In this document: positions 30,271-40,176 of the stretch, piece after piece | Layout of the letters: the number at the start of each line of letters is the position of its first letter | Position numbering within the stretch: position 1 is the first letter of the stretch | Assembly: GCF_000733845.1 (NCBI RefSeq) | Contig: NZ_JPOI01000001.1 | Location: 2,209,501-2,273,500 of the forward strand | From: Geobacillus vulcani PSS1 | GTDB lineage: Bacteria > Bacillota > Bacilli > Bacillales > Anoxybacillaceae | Length of the DNA stretch: 64,000 nt | Direction: 5' to 3' | The notes under the pieces: generated by a model | Database searches by the model: none | Seen by the model: only the letters and a program-made list of their open reading frames with translations | Told to the model about the DNA's origin: nothing | Translations under genes and position numbers: made by a program

Positions 30271-30945
30271 GTGTTAAACAAGCTGTACGACTGGGTGGAT
30301 GAGCGCTTAGATATTACGCCTTTGTGGCGGGATATTGCCGATCACGAAGTTCCGGAGCATGTCAACCCGGCCCATCACTTTTCTGCCTTTGTCTATTGTT
30401 TCGGCGGGCTGACGTTTTTTGTCACGGTCATTCAAATTTTGTCCGGCATGTTTTTGACGATGTACTACGTCCCGGATATTAAAAATGCGTGGGAATCGGT
30501 GTATTATTTGCAAAACGAAGTGGCGTTCGGCCAAATTGTGCGCGGCATGCACCACTGGGGGGCGAGCCTTGTCATCGTCATGATGTTTTTACATACGCTG
30601 CGCGTCTTTTTCCAAGGGGCGTATAAAAAGCCGCGTGAAATGAACTGGATCGTCGGTGTATTGATCTTTATGGTGATGATGGGTCTTGGCTTCACCGGCT
30701 ACTTGTTGCCTTGGGACATGAAAGCGCTGTTTGCGACGAAAGTTGGTTTGCAAATCGCGGAAGCGACGCCGCTCATCGGCCCGGCGATCAAGACGCTGTT
30801 GGCTGGGGACCCAGAAATTGTCGGTGCGCAAACGCTGACGCGCTTCTTTGCCATTCATGTCTTCTTCTTGCCGGCCGCTTTACTCGGCTTAATGGCAGCG
30901 CACTTTTTAATGATTCGCAGACAAGGCATTTCCGGTCCGCTATGA
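30271..30945 (+). CDS. qcrB: Cytochrome b subunit QcrB
   Basis: This membrane subunit binds two b hemes and the menaquinol sites. The 224 residues contain four transmembrane helices with paired His ligands (for example 'GMHHWGASLVIVMMFLHTLR', about 92-111, and 'AIHVFFLPA', about 195-203). The GTG start follows AAAGGAGG. The length corresponds to a cytochrome b6-type protein, with helices for subunit IV encoded in qcrC. Confidence 0.97.
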   Translation: MLNKLYDWVDERLDITPLWRDIADHEVPEHVNPAHHFSAFVYCFGGLTFFVTVIQILSGMFLTMYYVPDIKNAWESVYYLQNEVAFGQIVRGMHHWGASLVIVMMFLHTLRVFFQGAYKKPREMNWIVGVLIFMVMMGLGFTGYLLPWDMKALFATKVGLQIAEATPLIGPAIKTLLAGDPEIVGAQTLTRFFAIHVFFLPAALLGLMAAHFLMIRRQGISGPL

Positions 30946-30995
30946 TCGGTCGGCCCGACGTTTGCAGGCGATAGAAAAAAGGAGGGAACCACGCA

Positions 30996-31760
30996 ATGCA
31001 TCGCGGAAAAGGAATGAAATTCGTCGGCGATTCCCGTGTTCCCGCGGTGAGAAAACCGAATATTCCAAAAGACTATTCGGAATATCCCGGGAAAACGGAA
31101 GTGTTTTGGCCGAACTTCCTGCTCAAGGAATGGCTGGTCGGCTCGGTCTTTCTCGTCGGTTTCTTATGCTTGACGGTCGCCCATCCGTCGCCGCTTGAGC
31201 GGATCGCCGACCCGACGGACACGACGTACGTGCCGCTGCCTGACTGGTATTTCTTGTTCTTATACCAATTGCTCAAATATTCGTATGCGTCTGGGCCGTA
31301 TACGGTCGTCGGCGCGATCATCATCCCAGGATTGGCGTTCGGCGCGCTCTTGTTGGCGCCGTTTTTGGACCGCGGCCCGGAGCGTCGTCCTTGGAAGCGT
31401 CCGGTAGCGACCGGGATGATGCTGTTGGCGCTTGCGGCGATGATTTATTTGACATGGGAAGCGGTCGTCACGCACGACTGGAAAAAAGCGGCTGAACAAG
31501 GGAAAATTCGGGCGGAAGTGAAAATTGACACGAATGCGGAAGGCTATAAAATCGCCCAAGCGAATACATGTACATCGTGCCACGGACAAAACTTGTCCGG
31601 CGGCGCTGGTCCGTCGCTCATCGGCACCGGCTTGAAACCAGAAGAAATCGCGAAAATCGCGAGAGAAGGGAAAGGCAACATGCCGCCTGGCGTCTTTAAG
31701 GGCACGGATGAAGAGTTGAAAAAACTGTCCGAATTCATCGCCGGACTAAAAGCGGAATAA
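30996..31760 (+). CDS. qcrC: Cytochrome b/c fusion subunit QcrC
   Basis: The 254-residue fusion has a subunit IV-like part (about 40-150, with the quinol-site-type 'PLPDWYFLFLYQLLKY', about 76-91) and a C-terminal cytochrome c domain with the heme motif CTSCH (about 192-196) and an axial Met in 'GNMPPGVF'. This is the arrangement known from Bacillus bc complexes. AAAGGAGGG precedes ATG. Confidence 0.97.
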   Translation: MHRGKGMKFVGDSRVPAVRKPNIPKDYSEYPGKTEVFWPNFLLKEWLVGSVFLVGFLCLTVAHPSPLERIADPTDTTYVPLPDWYFLFLYQLLKYSYASGPYTVVGAIIIPGLAFGALLLAPFLDRGPERRPWKRPVATGMMLLALAAMIYLTWEAVVTHDWKKAAEQGKIRAEVKIDTNAEGYKIAQANTCTSCHGQNLSGGAGPSLIGTGLKPEEIAKIAREGKGNMPPGVFKGTDEELKKLSEFIAGLKAE

Positions 31761-31773
31761 TCGTTTCGACACG

Positions 31774-31806
31774 AAAAAGCTGACTCGCGTTAGTCAGCTT
31801 TTTTCG
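31774..31806 (+). terminator. Terminator after qcrC
   Basis: AAAAAGCTGACT and AGTCAGCTTTTT form a 12-bp stem around a 6-nt loop, ending in T residues. Confidence 0.92.
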
Positions 31807-31835
31807 TGCCAACATGAAACCGAGGCGAGGTGCAG

Positions 31836-32459
31836 ATGATGGCATGGTTTTATGCGCTGTTGGCTTCCCGGCCGGTTGTTTGGTTGCTCTTGTTCGCCAA
31901 CGCGGCCGGCACCATCTATGGATATTATTGGTATCGCTATCAACTTGCCGATACGCCGCCCGTCTTTTTGCCGTTTGTTCCTGACAGTCCGACGGCGAGC
32001 CTTTTTTTTCTTGTTGTCCTTGTGGCATGGCTTTTCGGCAGGTCGGCGCCGCTTTTTGAAGCGTTGGCTTTGGTGACGCTTGTTAAGTATGGAATTTGGG
32101 CAGTCATTATGAATGTGCTCGTTTGGCGCGTCACCGGCACGCTCGATTGGGCCGGCTGGATGCTCATCGTTTCGCACGGGGCGATGGCGATCGAAGGAAT
32201 GCTGTATGCCCGGTTTTATCGATTCCGCTTCCTTCACCTTATGCTAGCGGCCGTGTGGACGCTGCATAACGATGTCATTGACTACGTGTTTGGCATGATG
32301 CCGCGCTACAGTGTGCTAGCTGACTACGCCAACGAAATCGGCTATTTTACGTTTTGGTTGAGCATCGCATCGATTGCCGTTGCGTATCAGCTTGGCGTTC
32401 GCCTCCGGCGCCAGCCGCTTCTGCCGGGCGGCATGTCTTTCCGGCAGGCATCAGAGTAG
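31836..32459 (+). CDS. ypjA: YpjA, DUF1405 membrane protein
   Basis: The 207-residue protein is largely hydrophobic with about five to six helices; 'WTLHNDVIDYVFGMMPRY' (about 142-159) is a conserved-looking polar stretch between them. GAGGTG precedes two adjacent ATGs (31836, 31839). It matches B. subtilis YpjA by position after qcrC; function unknown. Confidence 0.85.
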   Translation: MMAWFYALLASRPVVWLLLFANAAGTIYGYYWYRYQLADTPPVFLPFVPDSPTASLFFLVVLVAWLFGRSAPLFEALALVTLVKYGIWAVIMNVLVWRVTGTLDWAGWMLIVSHGAMAIEGMLYARFYRFRFLHLMLAAVWTLHNDVIDYVFGMMPRYSVLADYANEIGYFTFWLSIASIAVAYQLGVRLRRQPLLPGGMSFRQASE

Positions 32460-32568
32460 AGCGTTGAACACAAGGAGGAACGTTGGGCGGCAGCTTTCTA
32501 TATAGCAGTTGCCTGGTCTACTCTTGTCCACTCCTTCATACATTGTACTAGTGGATGAGGGAGGGACG

Positions 32569-33360
32569 ATGATGAAGCGAATCGGGCTAGCCATGCTGTT
32601 GTCGCTCGCCTTTTTATGGCCAGCACCCATTGGCGCGGCTGGACAAACAAACGGTTGGGAGCAGTTGGATGATATTTCCGACGAGGCGCTGCAATTGGCG
32701 AAAAACGGTCGTTTTGCCGAAGCAAAAGAAGTGCTCCGCTATTTTTCTGAGCGGTTTTTCGCCCTTGGGGCAAAAGAACGGTTGAAATCGGCCGATGAAT
32801 TGCGGGCGGTGACCGTGACGCACGAGCAGGCAGTCAAGGCGATGACGGCGCCGATCTCCGCGGAAGACAAAGTGGCGGCAATCACCCAGTTTCGCCTTGT
32901 TGTTGACGCCATCCATTCGACATACCAGCCGCTTTGGACGGAGATGGAACCGGCTGTCATGGAGGCGTTTGCCGCGGTCGAAAAGGCGGCACAACAAGGC
33001 GAGCAGAAAGCGTATGCCGCTGCCCTTCGCCAGTTGCTTGACCGTTATACATTGATCGAGCCGAGTGTGAAAATTGACGTGCCGCCGGATATCGCGACAA
33101 AGGTCGATGACGATCTGGAGGCGCTGCAGGCAGCCGCGTTTTGGCAACGCAGCGAAGACGAGCAGCGCGAGCAACTCGCCGATGCCCGTCAAGATCTTGA
33201 AGCGCTGTTTGCCGGGGTGAAAAAGGACGAGGCTGATCCGTCGCTGATTTGGGTGATGATTTCCACTGGCGGAGTGATCGTGCTGACGCTGACGTACGTT
33301 GGCTGGCGGAAGTACAAAGGAGAAAAGGAAGAGAAGCGAGCGCGGCAGCCGGAAGACTAA
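32569..33360 (+). CDS. ypjB: YpjB, sporulation-linked membrane protein
   Basis: The 263-residue protein has an N-terminal signal peptide (about 1-24, ending PIGAAG), a helical extracytoplasmic domain and a C-terminal transmembrane anchor (about 224-243, followed by the basic tail 'RKYKGEKEEKRAR'). GAGGGAGGG lies before the tandem ATGs 32569 and 32572. The family is tied to sporulation in Bacillus by expression; no enzymatic motif is visible. Confidence 0.85.
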   Translation: MMKRIGLAMLLSLAFLWPAPIGAAGQTNGWEQLDDISDEALQLAKNGRFAEAKEVLRYFSERFFALGAKERLKSADELRAVTVTHEQAVKAMTAPISAEDKVAAITQFRLVVDAIHSTYQPLWTEMEPAVMEAFAAVEKAAQQGEQKAYAAALRQLLDRYTLIEPSVKIDVPPDIATKVDDDLEALQAAAFWQRSEDEQREQLADARQDLEALFAGVKKDEADPSLIWVMISTGGVIVLTLTYVGWRKYKGEKEEKRARQPED

Positions 33361-33377
33361 GCGCCGGCGCTTTTTGC

Positions 33378-33407
33378 GAGGGGGAAGCGTTTCCCCCTCT
33401 TTTTTGT
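33378..33407 (+). terminator. Terminator after ypjB
   Basis: GAGGGGGAA (33378-33386) pairs with TTTCCCCCTC (to 33399), followed by T7. It faces the convergent ypjC, 90 bp away. Confidence 0.9.
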
Positions 33408-33497
33408 TGTCCTGTCGCTTTGTGCAAGCACTTCCTCCGCACTTTCAAGCGGCGCTTGTCGGGCTTGTTCGGGCTGGACTTTCGCGCCAGCGGATTT

Positions 33498-34370
33498 TTA
33501 TGGTTCCAGCGGCCGCTTTTGTTCATCAAGCGTAAACCCTTCACCGAGCACATCATGCACATCGGTGACTGCGACGAACGCATGTGGGTCAACGGATATA
33601 ATGACACTTTTTAAGCGCGGCAGTTCGTTTTTGGCGACGACGCAATACAAAACGTCACGGTCGCGCTTCGTATACGAGCCGCGGCCTTTGAGCACGGTGA
33701 CGCCGCGTTCCATCTCCGTCAAAATGCGGCTGGCGATCTCTTCGCTTTTTTCCGAGATGATCGTCGCTCCTTTCGCTGCATACCCGCCCTCTTGCATAAA
33801 ATCGATGACCCGGGCGGCGATAAAAACGGCGACAAGGGTATACATGGCCTCGCGATAGGATAAGTAAAGAAGAAGCGAAAGCGTGATGACGGTGGCGTCA
33901 AAAGCAAACATCGTTTTTCCCATGCTGATGCCTTTATATTTATGGACAAGGCGGGCGATAATATCGACGCCTCCGGTTGTGCCGCCGTAGCGGAAAATAA
34001 TGCCGAGGCCGACGCCGATAAAGACGCCGGCAAACAAGGCGGCGAGCGTCATGTCATGTCGAAGCGGCATATGAATCATGTAACGTTGAAAGATGGACAA
34101 AAATACAGAAACGGCGACCGTGCCGATGACGGTATAGAGAAACGTCTGGCGGCCGAGCAGTTTCCAGCCGATGAAAAAGAGCGGGATGTTGAGCGCCAAG
34201 TTGGTGACCGCTGGATCCAGTCCGAACAAAAAATAAAGAAGGAGCGTAATGCCGGTAAATCCGCCTTCCGCCAAATTGTTTTGCATGTTGAAATGAACGA
34301 GCCCGAAGGCGAAAATGGCGGCGCCAAGCAAAATAAACACGCAGTTTTTGATCTTTAGTCCAAAAATCAT
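33498..34370 (-). CDS. ypjC: YitT-family membrane protein YpjC
   Basis: The 290-residue protein has about five to six transmembrane helices (about 10-175) followed by a soluble DUF2179 domain ('VTVLKGRGSYTKRDRDVLYCV', about 221-241). Members are predicted inner-membrane transporters or channels without a known substrate. The minus-strand ribosome binding site GGAGGGACGG lies before ATG 34370; the frame is open further upstream but lacks a site. It is the only gene on this strand in its neighbourhood. Confidence 0.9.
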   Translation of the reverse strand: MIFGLKIKNCVFILLGAAIFAFGLVHFNMQNNLAEGGFTGITLLLYFLFGLDPAVTNLALNIPLFFIGWKLLGRQTFLYTVIGTVAVSVFLSIFQRYMIHMPLRHDMTLAALFAGVFIGVGLGIIFRYGGTTGGVDIIARLVHKYKGISMGKTMFAFDATVITLSLLLYLSYREAMYTLVAVFIAARVIDFMQEGGYAAKGATIISEKSEEIASRILTEMERGVTVLKGRGSYTKRDRDVLYCVVAKNELPRLKSVIISVDPHAFVAVTDVHDVLGEGFTLDEQKRPLEP

Positions 34371-34407
34371 ACCGTCCCTCCGTCCGCAAAAATAGTCGGC
34401 GCCCTTA

Positions 34408-34436
34408 ATTATAGAGGAACTCGTCCGTATAGGCAA
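34408..34436 (-). promoter_or_regulatory. ypjC promoter
   Basis: On the minus strand TTGCCT (34436-34431), a 17-bp spacer and TATAAT (34413-34408) lie 38 nt from the ypjC start. Confidence 0.7.
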
Positions 34437-34478
34437 TGATGAGCGAAAACGGACGGAATGGACAGCGGGCGAAAACAT

Positions 34479-34507
34479 TTGTCAAATGCGCCGCTTTTCG
34501 CTAACAT
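34479..34507 (+). promoter_or_regulatory. Promoter of the ypjD-dapB-mgsA-bsh-cca-birA operon
   Basis: TTGTCA (34479-34484), a 17-bp spacer and TAACAT (34502-34507) are present. It is divergent from the ypjC promoter and 24 nt before ypjD. Confidence 0.65.
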
Positions 34508-34530
34508 GGAAACAGGCGAGGTGACAAGCC

Positions 34531-34866
34531 ATGCAGGAGAAAACGATGAAACAAATGCAGCAGGAAGTGGATGACTATATCGGCCAATTCAAAGAAGGCT
34601 ATTTCAGCCCGCTCGCCATGCTGGCGCGGCTGACGGAAGAGCTCGGCGAGCTGGCGCGAGAGGTGAACCACTACTACGGGGAAAAACCGAAAAAGGCGAC
34701 CGAACAAGAAAAAACGGTGGAAGAAGAGTTGGGCGATTTGCTGTTTGTGCTCATTTGCTTTGCCAATTCGCTCGGCATTGATTTGCAGGCGGCGCACGAC
34801 CGGGTGATGGACAAGTTCCGCACCCGCGACCGCGACCGTTGGACGCGGAAGGAGGAAGGGTCATGA
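34531..34866 (+). CDS. ypjD: MazG-like nucleotide pyrophosphohydrolase YpjD
   Basis: The 111-residue all-helical protein carries the MazG metal-binding pattern '[13 protein letters not shown]' (about 33-45) and '[11 protein letters not shown]' (about 64-74), i.e. ExxE plus ExxD. Such enzymes hydrolyse (d)NTPs to monophosphates. GAGGTGAC precedes ATG. It overlaps dapB by 4 nt, as in B. subtilis. Confidence 0.93.
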   Translation: MQEKTMKQMQQEVDDYIGQFKEGYFSPLAMLARLTEELGELAREVNHYYGEKPKKATEQEKTVEEELGDLLFVLICFANSLGIDLQAAHDRVMDKFRTRDRDRWTRKEEGS

Positions 34867-35660
34867 CGATTCGCATTGTCATCGCAGGGCCGCGCGGCCG
34901 CATGGGCCGAGAAGCAGTTGCGCTCGTGCAGCAAACAGATCACTTTGAACTAGCCGCGGTCATCGACCGTCGTTACGATGGACAAAATTTAGCGGAGATC
35001 GACGGATTTTCCGGCGTCAACGCCCCGATTTACACCGATGCGTCCCGCTGTTTTGACGAGGTGAAGCCGGATGTCTTGATCGATTTGACCACGCCGGAAG
35101 CCGGAAAGCGGCACACCGAGCTGGCGCTGCGTCACGGCGTTCGCCCTGTCGTCGGTACGACCGGATTTACGCCGGAAGAGATCGAGCGGTTGACCGAGCT
35201 GGCGGAAGAGAAAGAAGTCGGCGCCATCATTGCACCGAACTTTGCCATCGGAGCAGTGTTGATGATGAAATTCGCCCGCATGGCGGCCAAATATTTCACG
35301 GATGTGGAAATCATTGAATTGCACCATGACCAAAAGCTTGACGCTCCGTCGGGAACGGCGTTGAAGACAGCGCAGCTCATTGCCGAAGTGCGACCGTCGA
35401 AAAAGCAAGGCCACCCGAACGAAAAAGAAACGCTTGCCGGCGCGCGCGGAGCCGCTTACGACGGCATTCCGATCCACAGTGTCCGTCTGCCGGGCTTTGT
35501 CGCTCATCAAGAAGTGATTTTCGGCGGCAACGGCCAGACGTTGACGATCCGCCACGATTCGTTCGACCGCCGCTCGTTTATGTCCGGGGTGAAGCTGGCA
35601 GTGGAAACAGTGATGCATTTACATACGCTTGTCTATGGGCTGGAGCATATTTTGGAATAG
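34863..35660 (+). CDS. dapB: 4-hydroxy-tetrahydrodipicolinate reductase
   Basis: DapB makes tetrahydrodipicolinate for lysine, peptidoglycan diaminopimelate and spore dipicolinate. The 265 residues have the nucleotide-binding 'GPRGRMGRE' (about 8-16), 'VVGTTGFT' (about 97-104) and the active site '[16 protein letters not shown]' (about 156-171). The start is coupled to ypjD (ATGA overlap) with AAGGAGGAAGG upstream. Confidence 0.97.
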   Translation: MTIRIVIAGPRGRMGREAVALVQQTDHFELAAVIDRRYDGQNLAEIDGFSGVNAPIYTDASRCFDEVKPDVLIDLTTPEAGKRHTELALRHGVRPVVGTTGFTPEEIERLTELAEEKEVGAIIAPNFAIGAVLMMKFARMAAKYFTDVEIIELHHDQKLDAPSGTALKTAQLIAEVRPSKKQGHPNEKETLAGARGAAYDGIPIHSVRLPGFVAHQEVIFGGNGQTLTIRHDSFDRRSFMSGVKLAVETVMHLHTLVYGLEHILE

Positions 35661-35691
35661 TGTGCAAACTGCGCAAACGGGGGAGAACGGA

Positions 35692-36111
35692 ATGAAAATC
35701 GCGTTGATTGCCCATGATCAAAAAAAGGAAGAGATGGTCGCCTTTGCGACCGCCTATGCGCCTGTGCTGGCAAACCACGAATTGTACGCCACCGGCACGA
35801 CCGGCTTGCGCATCCAGGAGGCGACCGGTCTTTCGGTTCACCGTTTCCAATCAGGGCCGTACGGAGGCGACCAAGAAATCGGGGCGATGATCGCCCGCAA
35901 TGAAATGGATCTGGTCATTTTTTTCCGCGATCCGCTCACCGCTCAGCCGCATGAGCCGGACATCAGCGCATTGATGCGGCTTTGCGACGTCTATGCCGTG
36001 CCGCTGGCGACGAACATCGGCACGGCCGAGCTGCTCATCCGCGCGTTGGAGCGCGGCGATTTGGCATGGCGAAGCATTGTGCGCGGCCGAACAAAAGGCG
36101 GGGAGGAATAG
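35692..36111 (+). CDS. mgsA: Methylglyoxal synthase
   Basis: MgsA converts dihydroxyacetone phosphate to methylglyoxal and phosphate, an overflow route. The 139 residues have 'AHDQKKEEM' (about 7-15), '[10 protein letters not shown]' (about 34-43) and '[12 protein letters not shown]' (about 56-67) with the catalytic aspartate. GGGGGAGAACGG precedes ATG. Linkage to bacillithiol genes is functionally sensible, since bacillithiol helps detoxify methylglyoxal in Bacillus. Confidence 0.96.
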   Translation: MKIALIAHDQKKEEMVAFATAYAPVLANHELYATGTTGLRIQEATGLSVHRFQSGPYGGDQEIGAMIARNEMDLVIFFRDPLTAQPHEPDISALMRLCDVYAVPLATNIGTAELLIRALERGDLAWRSIVRGRTKGGEE

Positions 36112-36131
36112 GAAACAGAAAGGTGACAGCG

Positions 36132-36842
36132 ATGATGGAGACGTGTGATTTGTTGGCGTTCGGCGCCCATCCGGATGATGTCGAAATCGGCATGGGAGGG
36201 ACGATCGCCAAATACGTACGCCGCGGGTACCGTATTGTCATTTGCGACTTGACGAAAGCCGAGCTGTCGTCCAACGGCACGGTCGACGAGCGGCAGAGAG
36301 AGGCGGCGGAGGCGGCCCGCCGGCTCGGTGTATCCGAGCGGTTCAATCTCGGACTGCCTGACCGCGGCCTTTACATCGAGGAAGAGGCGATCCGTCAGAT
36401 CGCAGCGGTCATCCGCCGCTGCCGGCCGCGCCTTGTATTCGCCCCCTATTGGGAAGATCGACATCCGGATCACGGGCGATGCGCCCGCCTTGTCGAGGAA
36501 GCGGTCTTTTCCGCCGGCATTCGCCGCTATGGCGTTGGAGAGCTTGGTGATGCGCATCGTGTTCGGGCGGTGTATTATTATATGATCAATGCCTTTTGTC
36601 GCCCGCATTTTCTCATCGATATTAGCGAAACGATCGACGACAAGCTGGCCAGTTTGCGCGCCTATGAGAGCCAATTTCAAAAACGGGCTGGCTCAGTTGA
36701 CACCCCGCTGACCAACGGCTACATCGAGATGATTGAAAGCCGCGAGCGCTGGTTCGGTCAACAAATCGGTGCGGCGTATGCGGAAGGGTTTTTGACGAAA
36801 ACGCCGATTCATCTTTCCAATTTGTTTGAGGAGGAGCGATGA
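36132..36842 (+). CDS. bshB1: Bacillithiol biosynthesis deacetylase BshB1
   Basis: BshB1 is the zinc deacetylase that converts GlcNAc-malate to GlcN-malate. The 236-residue LmbE-family protein has the metal and catalytic motif '[12 protein letters not shown]' (about 11-22) and 'DRHPDHGRC' (about 110-118). AAAGGTGA precedes tandem ATGs 36132 and 36135. The stop overlaps the bshA start by 4 nt. Confidence 0.95.
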   Translation: MMETCDLLAFGAHPDDVEIGMGGTIAKYVRRGYRIVICDLTKAELSSNGTVDERQREAAEAARRLGVSERFNLGLPDRGLYIEEEAIRQIAAVIRRCRPRLVFAPYWEDRHPDHGRCARLVEEAVFSAGIRRYGVGELGDAHRVRAVYYYMINAFCRPHFLIDISETIDDKLASLRAYESQFQKRAGSVDTPLTNGYIEMIESRERWFGQQIGAAYAEGFLTKTPIHLSNLFEEER

Positions 36843-37975
36843 AGCTGAAAATCGGGATTGTCTGCTATCCGACAGTCGGAGGCTCCGGGGTGGTCGCCAC
36901 TGAGCTTGGCAAGCTGCTGGCGGAGCGGGGGCATGAGATTCACTTTATCTCATCGAGCATGCCGTTTCGCTTGAATAAAGTGTACGGCAATATTTATTAT
37001 CATGAAGTGACGGTCAACCAATATTCTGTTTTTCAATATCCGCCGTACGATTTGGCATTGGCAAGCAAAATTGCTGAGGTGGCCAAGCGGGAACGGCTTG
37101 ATGTGCTTCATGCCCATTACGCCGTTCCTCATGCCGTCTGCGCGGTGTTGGCGCGGCAAATGGTCGGCGAGCTGCCGATCATCACGACGCTGCACGGCAC
37201 GGATATCACCGTGTTAGGCTATGACCCATCGCTTTCCGATATGATCAAATTTGGCATCGAGCAGTCGGATATCGTTACGGCGGTGTCTGACGCCCTTGCC
37301 CGACAGACGTATGAACTGCTCGATGTGCAAGCGACGATCCATACCGTCTACAATTTTGTCGATGAACGCGTCTACCGTCGCCGGGAAGCGAGCCATTTAC
37401 GGCGCGAGTACGGCATTCGTGACGATGAACGGGTTGTGATCCATGTCTCGAATTTCCGGAAAGTGAAGCGCGTGCCTGATGTAGTGCGAGCGTTTGCCAT
37501 CGTGCGCCAGCACGTGCCAGCCAAGCTCTTGCTTGTCGGCGACGGCCCGGAAATGACCGTCGTCTGCCGGCTTGTGAAAGAGCTTGGTCTGCAAGACGAT
37601 GTCCGCTTTTTAGGAAAGCAGGATAAACTCGAAGAGCTGTATTCGATCAGCGATATAATGATGCTTTTGTCGGAAAAAGAAAGCTTCGGGCTCGTATTGC
37701 TTGAAGCGATGGCGTGCGGCGTTCCGTGCATTGGCACGGCCATCGGCGGGATTCCGGAAGTGATTGAGGATGGGAAAACCGGGTTTTTATGCCCGCTTGG
37801 CGATGTCCAAGAGGCGGCAAGACAGGCGGTGGCGCTGTTGACGGACTGCCGGTTGCACGCTGAGATGGCGAGACAGGCGGTGCAAACAGTTGAGCGCAAG
37901 TTCCGCTCGGCCGACATCGTCGGGCAGTATGAACAGCTGTACGTTTCGCTTGCGGCAAGGAAGGTGAAGCGATGA
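36839..37975 (+). CDS. bshA: Bacillithiol glycosyltransferase BshA
   Basis: BshA transfers GlcNAc from UDP-GlcNAc to L-malate, the first bacillithiol step. The 378-residue GT4 enzyme has '[16 protein letters not shown]' (about 9-24), 'HAHYAVPHA' (about 90-98) and the nucleotide-sugar motif '[16 protein letters not shown]' (about 280-295). It overlaps bshB1 and cca by 4 nt on each side. Confidence 0.96.
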   Translation: MKLKIGIVCYPTVGGSGVVATELGKLLAERGHEIHFISSSMPFRLNKVYGNIYYHEVTVNQYSVFQYPPYDLALASKIAEVAKRERLDVLHAHYAVPHAVCAVLARQMVGELPIITTLHGTDITVLGYDPSLSDMIKFGIEQSDIVTAVSDALARQTYELLDVQATIHTVYNFVDERVYRRREASHLRREYGIRDDERVVIHVSNFRKVKRVPDVVRAFAIVRQHVPAKLLLVGDGPEMTVVCRLVKELGLQDDVRFLGKQDKLEELYSISDIMMLLSEKESFGLVLLEAMACGVPCIGTAIGGIPEVIEDGKTGFLCPLGDVQEAARQAVALLTDCRLHAEMARQAVQTVERKFRSADIVGQYEQLYVSLAARKVKR

Positions 37976-39186
37976 AACCGCCGTTTGAACAGGCGCTCGG
38001 CATTATCCAACAATTGAAGCGGCATGGTTATGAGGCGTATTTTGTCGGCGGCGCAGTGCGCGACTTGTTGATCGGGCGTGCGATCGGCGACGTCGATATC
38101 GCGACAAGCGCGCTGCCGGAAGAAGTGATGCGCTTGTTTCCGAAAACCATCGACGTCGGTTCGAAACACGGCACGGTCGTCGTCGTGCATGAAGGAACAG
38201 CGTACGAAGTGACGACATTCCGCACGGACGGCGATTATGAAGACCATCGCCGTCCGGAGTCGGTGACGTTCGTTCGTTCGCTTGAGGAAGACTTAAAGCG
38301 GCGTGATTTCACGATGAACGCCATTGCCATGGATGAACATGGAACGATCATTGATCCGTTTGGCGGACAAGAGGCGATCGAGCGTCGGCTCATTTGCACG
38401 GTCGGGGCGGCGGACGAAAGGTTTCGTGAAGATGCGCTTCGCATGATGCGGGCTGTTCGCTTTGTCAGCCAACTTGGATTTGCGCTTGCTGAGGACACGA
38501 AGCGGGCGATTGTCCAAAACGCACCGCTTATGGCCCACATTTCTGTCGAACGGATGACCATGGAAATGGAAAAGCTGCTCGCCGGTCCGTTCGTCGCCGA
38601 GGCGCTGCCGCTGTTGGCCGATACCGGGCTGTCCGCTTATTTGCCTGGACTGGCCGAAAAAGAGCCGCTGCTGCGCTCGGCTGCCGCCTTCCGCTGGCCG
38701 TGGCTTTCGGAGCGCGAAGAGCGCTGGGCGCTTCTTTGCCGCGCGCTTGATGTCAAAGACATTCGTCCGTTTTTGCGCGCCTGGAAGCTTCCCAACAAAG
38801 TCATCGATGAAGCTGGCGCCATTTTGGCGGCGCTCGATGATGTCCCTAGGCCGGAGGCGTGGACGAACGAACAGTTGTTTTTGGCCGGCCTCAAGCGGGC
38901 GCTATCGGTTGAAGCGGTGCGCGCTGCGCTGATCGGCGCGCCGCCTGAACGGCATCATGAAGAGCTTCGCCGTCGCTTTGCGTCGTTGCCGATCAAAACG
39001 AAAGGGGAGCTTGCCGTCAATGGGAAAGACGTCATTCGCTGGGCTGGAAAACCGGCCGGTCCGTGGGTGAAAGAGACGTTGGATGCCATCTGGCGGGCGG
39101 TCGTCAGCGGCGAAGTCGAAAATGAGAAGGAGCGGATTTACGCATGGCTCATGGAGCGCAATCGGACACACGAAAAAAACTGTTAG
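37972..39186 (+). CDS. cca: CCA-adding tRNA nucleotidyltransferase
   Basis: The enzyme adds or repairs the 3' CCA of tRNA without a template. The 404 residues match the length of the crystallised G. stearothermophilus class II enzyme. Motifs: '[12 protein letters not shown]' (about 24-35), the metal aspartates 'DVDIAT' (about 40-45), '[10 protein letters not shown]' (about 111-120) and the nucleotide-selecting '[12 protein letters not shown]' (about 154-165). It overlaps birA by 43 nt. Confidence 0.98.
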   Translation: MKPPFEQALGIIQQLKRHGYEAYFVGGAVRDLLIGRAIGDVDIATSALPEEVMRLFPKTIDVGSKHGTVVVVHEGTAYEVTTFRTDGDYEDHRRPESVTFVRSLEEDLKRRDFTMNAIAMDEHGTIIDPFGGQEAIERRLICTVGAADERFREDALRMMRAVRFVSQLGFALAEDTKRAIVQNAPLMAHISVERMTMEMEKLLAGPFVAEALPLLADTGLSAYLPGLAEKEPLLRSAAAFRWPWLSEREERWALLCRALDVKDIRPFLRAWKLPNKVIDEAGAILAALDDVPRPEAWTNEQLFLAGLKRALSVEAVRAALIGAPPERHHEELRRRFASLPIKTKGELAVNGKDVIRWAGKPAGPWVKETLDAIWRAVVSGEVENEKERIYAWLMERNRTHEKNC

Positions 39187-40133
39187 AGTTGTTTGCCGAA
39201 GCGAACGGCGAGTTTTTGTCCGGGCAAAAAATCAGCGAACAGCTCGGCTGTTCGCGGGCGGCGGTATGGAAGCATATCGAGGAGCTGCGCAAAGAAGGAT
39301 TTGAACTCGAAGCAGTGCGCCGCCTTGGCTACCGGATTATCAGCACTCCAGATAAAGTGACGGCCAATGAAGTCCAGCTTGGCTTAAAAACGGACAAACT
39401 TGGCCATGCCATCCACTTTTTTGACGAGGTCGATTCAACGCAACGCATTGCCGCGAGACTCGCGTACGAAGGGGCGCCGGAAGGAACGCTCGTCGTCGCG
39501 GAAGAGCAAAAGGCTGGGCGAGGGCGCTTGGATCGGAAATGGTTTTCCCCGAAAGGGACGGGCATTTGGATGAGCCTCATTTTGCGGCCGCCCATTCCGC
39601 CGCAGCAGGCTCCACAGTTGACGCTCGTGGCTGCGGTGGCCATCAGCCAAGCGATTCAAGAAATAACCGGGCTTGTCCCAGACATTAAATGGCCGAATGA
39701 CATTTTGCTTAGCGGCAAAAAATGCGTCGGCATTTTAACGGAGCTGCAAGCCGATCCTGACCGTGTTCATTCGGTCATCATCGGCATTGGCATCAATGTC
39801 AATCAAACGATCGAGCAGTTTCCGGAGGATATCCGAGCCATCGCCACATCGCTGGCCATTGAAAAGGGCGCGCGCGTGAAGCGCGCACCGCTCATTCAGG
39901 AAATTTTGTTCCGACTTGAGCGGCTGTACAAGCAATATTTAGAACACGGCTTTCGCCCGATTAAGCTTCTTTGGGAAGGGTACGCCGTCTCGATCGGCAA
40001 GCCGGTAACGGCCAGAACATTGGGTGGGGCGATTCGCGGCATTGCCCGCGGCATCACCGATGACGGACGGCTCATTTTGGAAGACGAGCAAAACCATGTT
40101 CATTATATTCATTCTGCCGATATCCAGCTGTAA
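39144..40133 (+). CDS. birA: Biotin-protein ligase and biotin repressor BirA
   Basis: BirA biotinylates acetyl-CoA carboxylase and, as biotinyl-AMP complex, represses biotin genes. The 329 residues have an N-terminal winged helix ('ISEQLGCSRAAVWKHIEEL', about 30-48), the biotinyl-AMP loop 'GRGRLDRKWFSP' (about 125-136) and 'IKWPNDILLSGKK' (about 180-192). AAGGAG lies 12 nt before ATG, and the start is inside cca. It is the last gene of the operon; no biotin operator is seen nearby. Confidence 0.96.
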   Translation: MAHGAQSDTRKKLLELFAEANGEFLSGQKISEQLGCSRAAVWKHIEELRKEGFELEAVRRLGYRIISTPDKVTANEVQLGLKTDKLGHAIHFFDEVDSTQRIAARLAYEGAPEGTLVVAEEQKAGRGRLDRKWFSPKGTGIWMSLILRPPIPPQQAPQLTLVAAVAISQAIQEITGLVPDIKWPNDILLSGKKCVGILTELQADPDRVHSVIIGIGINVNQTIEQFPEDIRAIATSLAIEKGARVKRAPLIQEILFRLERLYKQYLEHGFRPIKLLWEGYAVSIGKPVTARTLGGAIRGIARGITDDGRLILEDEQNHVHYIHSADIQL

Positions 40134-40141
40134 ATTGGCAC

Positions 40142-40170
40142 TAGAAAAATTGTGACAATTTTGTTAAAAT
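40142..40170 (+). promoter_or_regulatory. panBCD promoter
   Basis: TAAAAT (40165-40170) has a TGn extension (TGTTAAAAT) and a modest -35 TAGAAA (40142-40147) at 17 bp. It gives a leader of about 220 nt before panB. Confidence 0.55.
40146..40162. promoter_or_regulatory. Perfect palindrome in the panB promoter spacer
   Basis: AAAATTGTGACAATTTT is a perfect 7+3+7 inverted repeat filling the interval between -35 and -10. This is typical placement for a repressor operator. The factor is unknown; it does not resemble the Bacillus biotin operator as I remember it. Confidence 0.5.
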
Positions 40171-40176
40171 ACAAAG

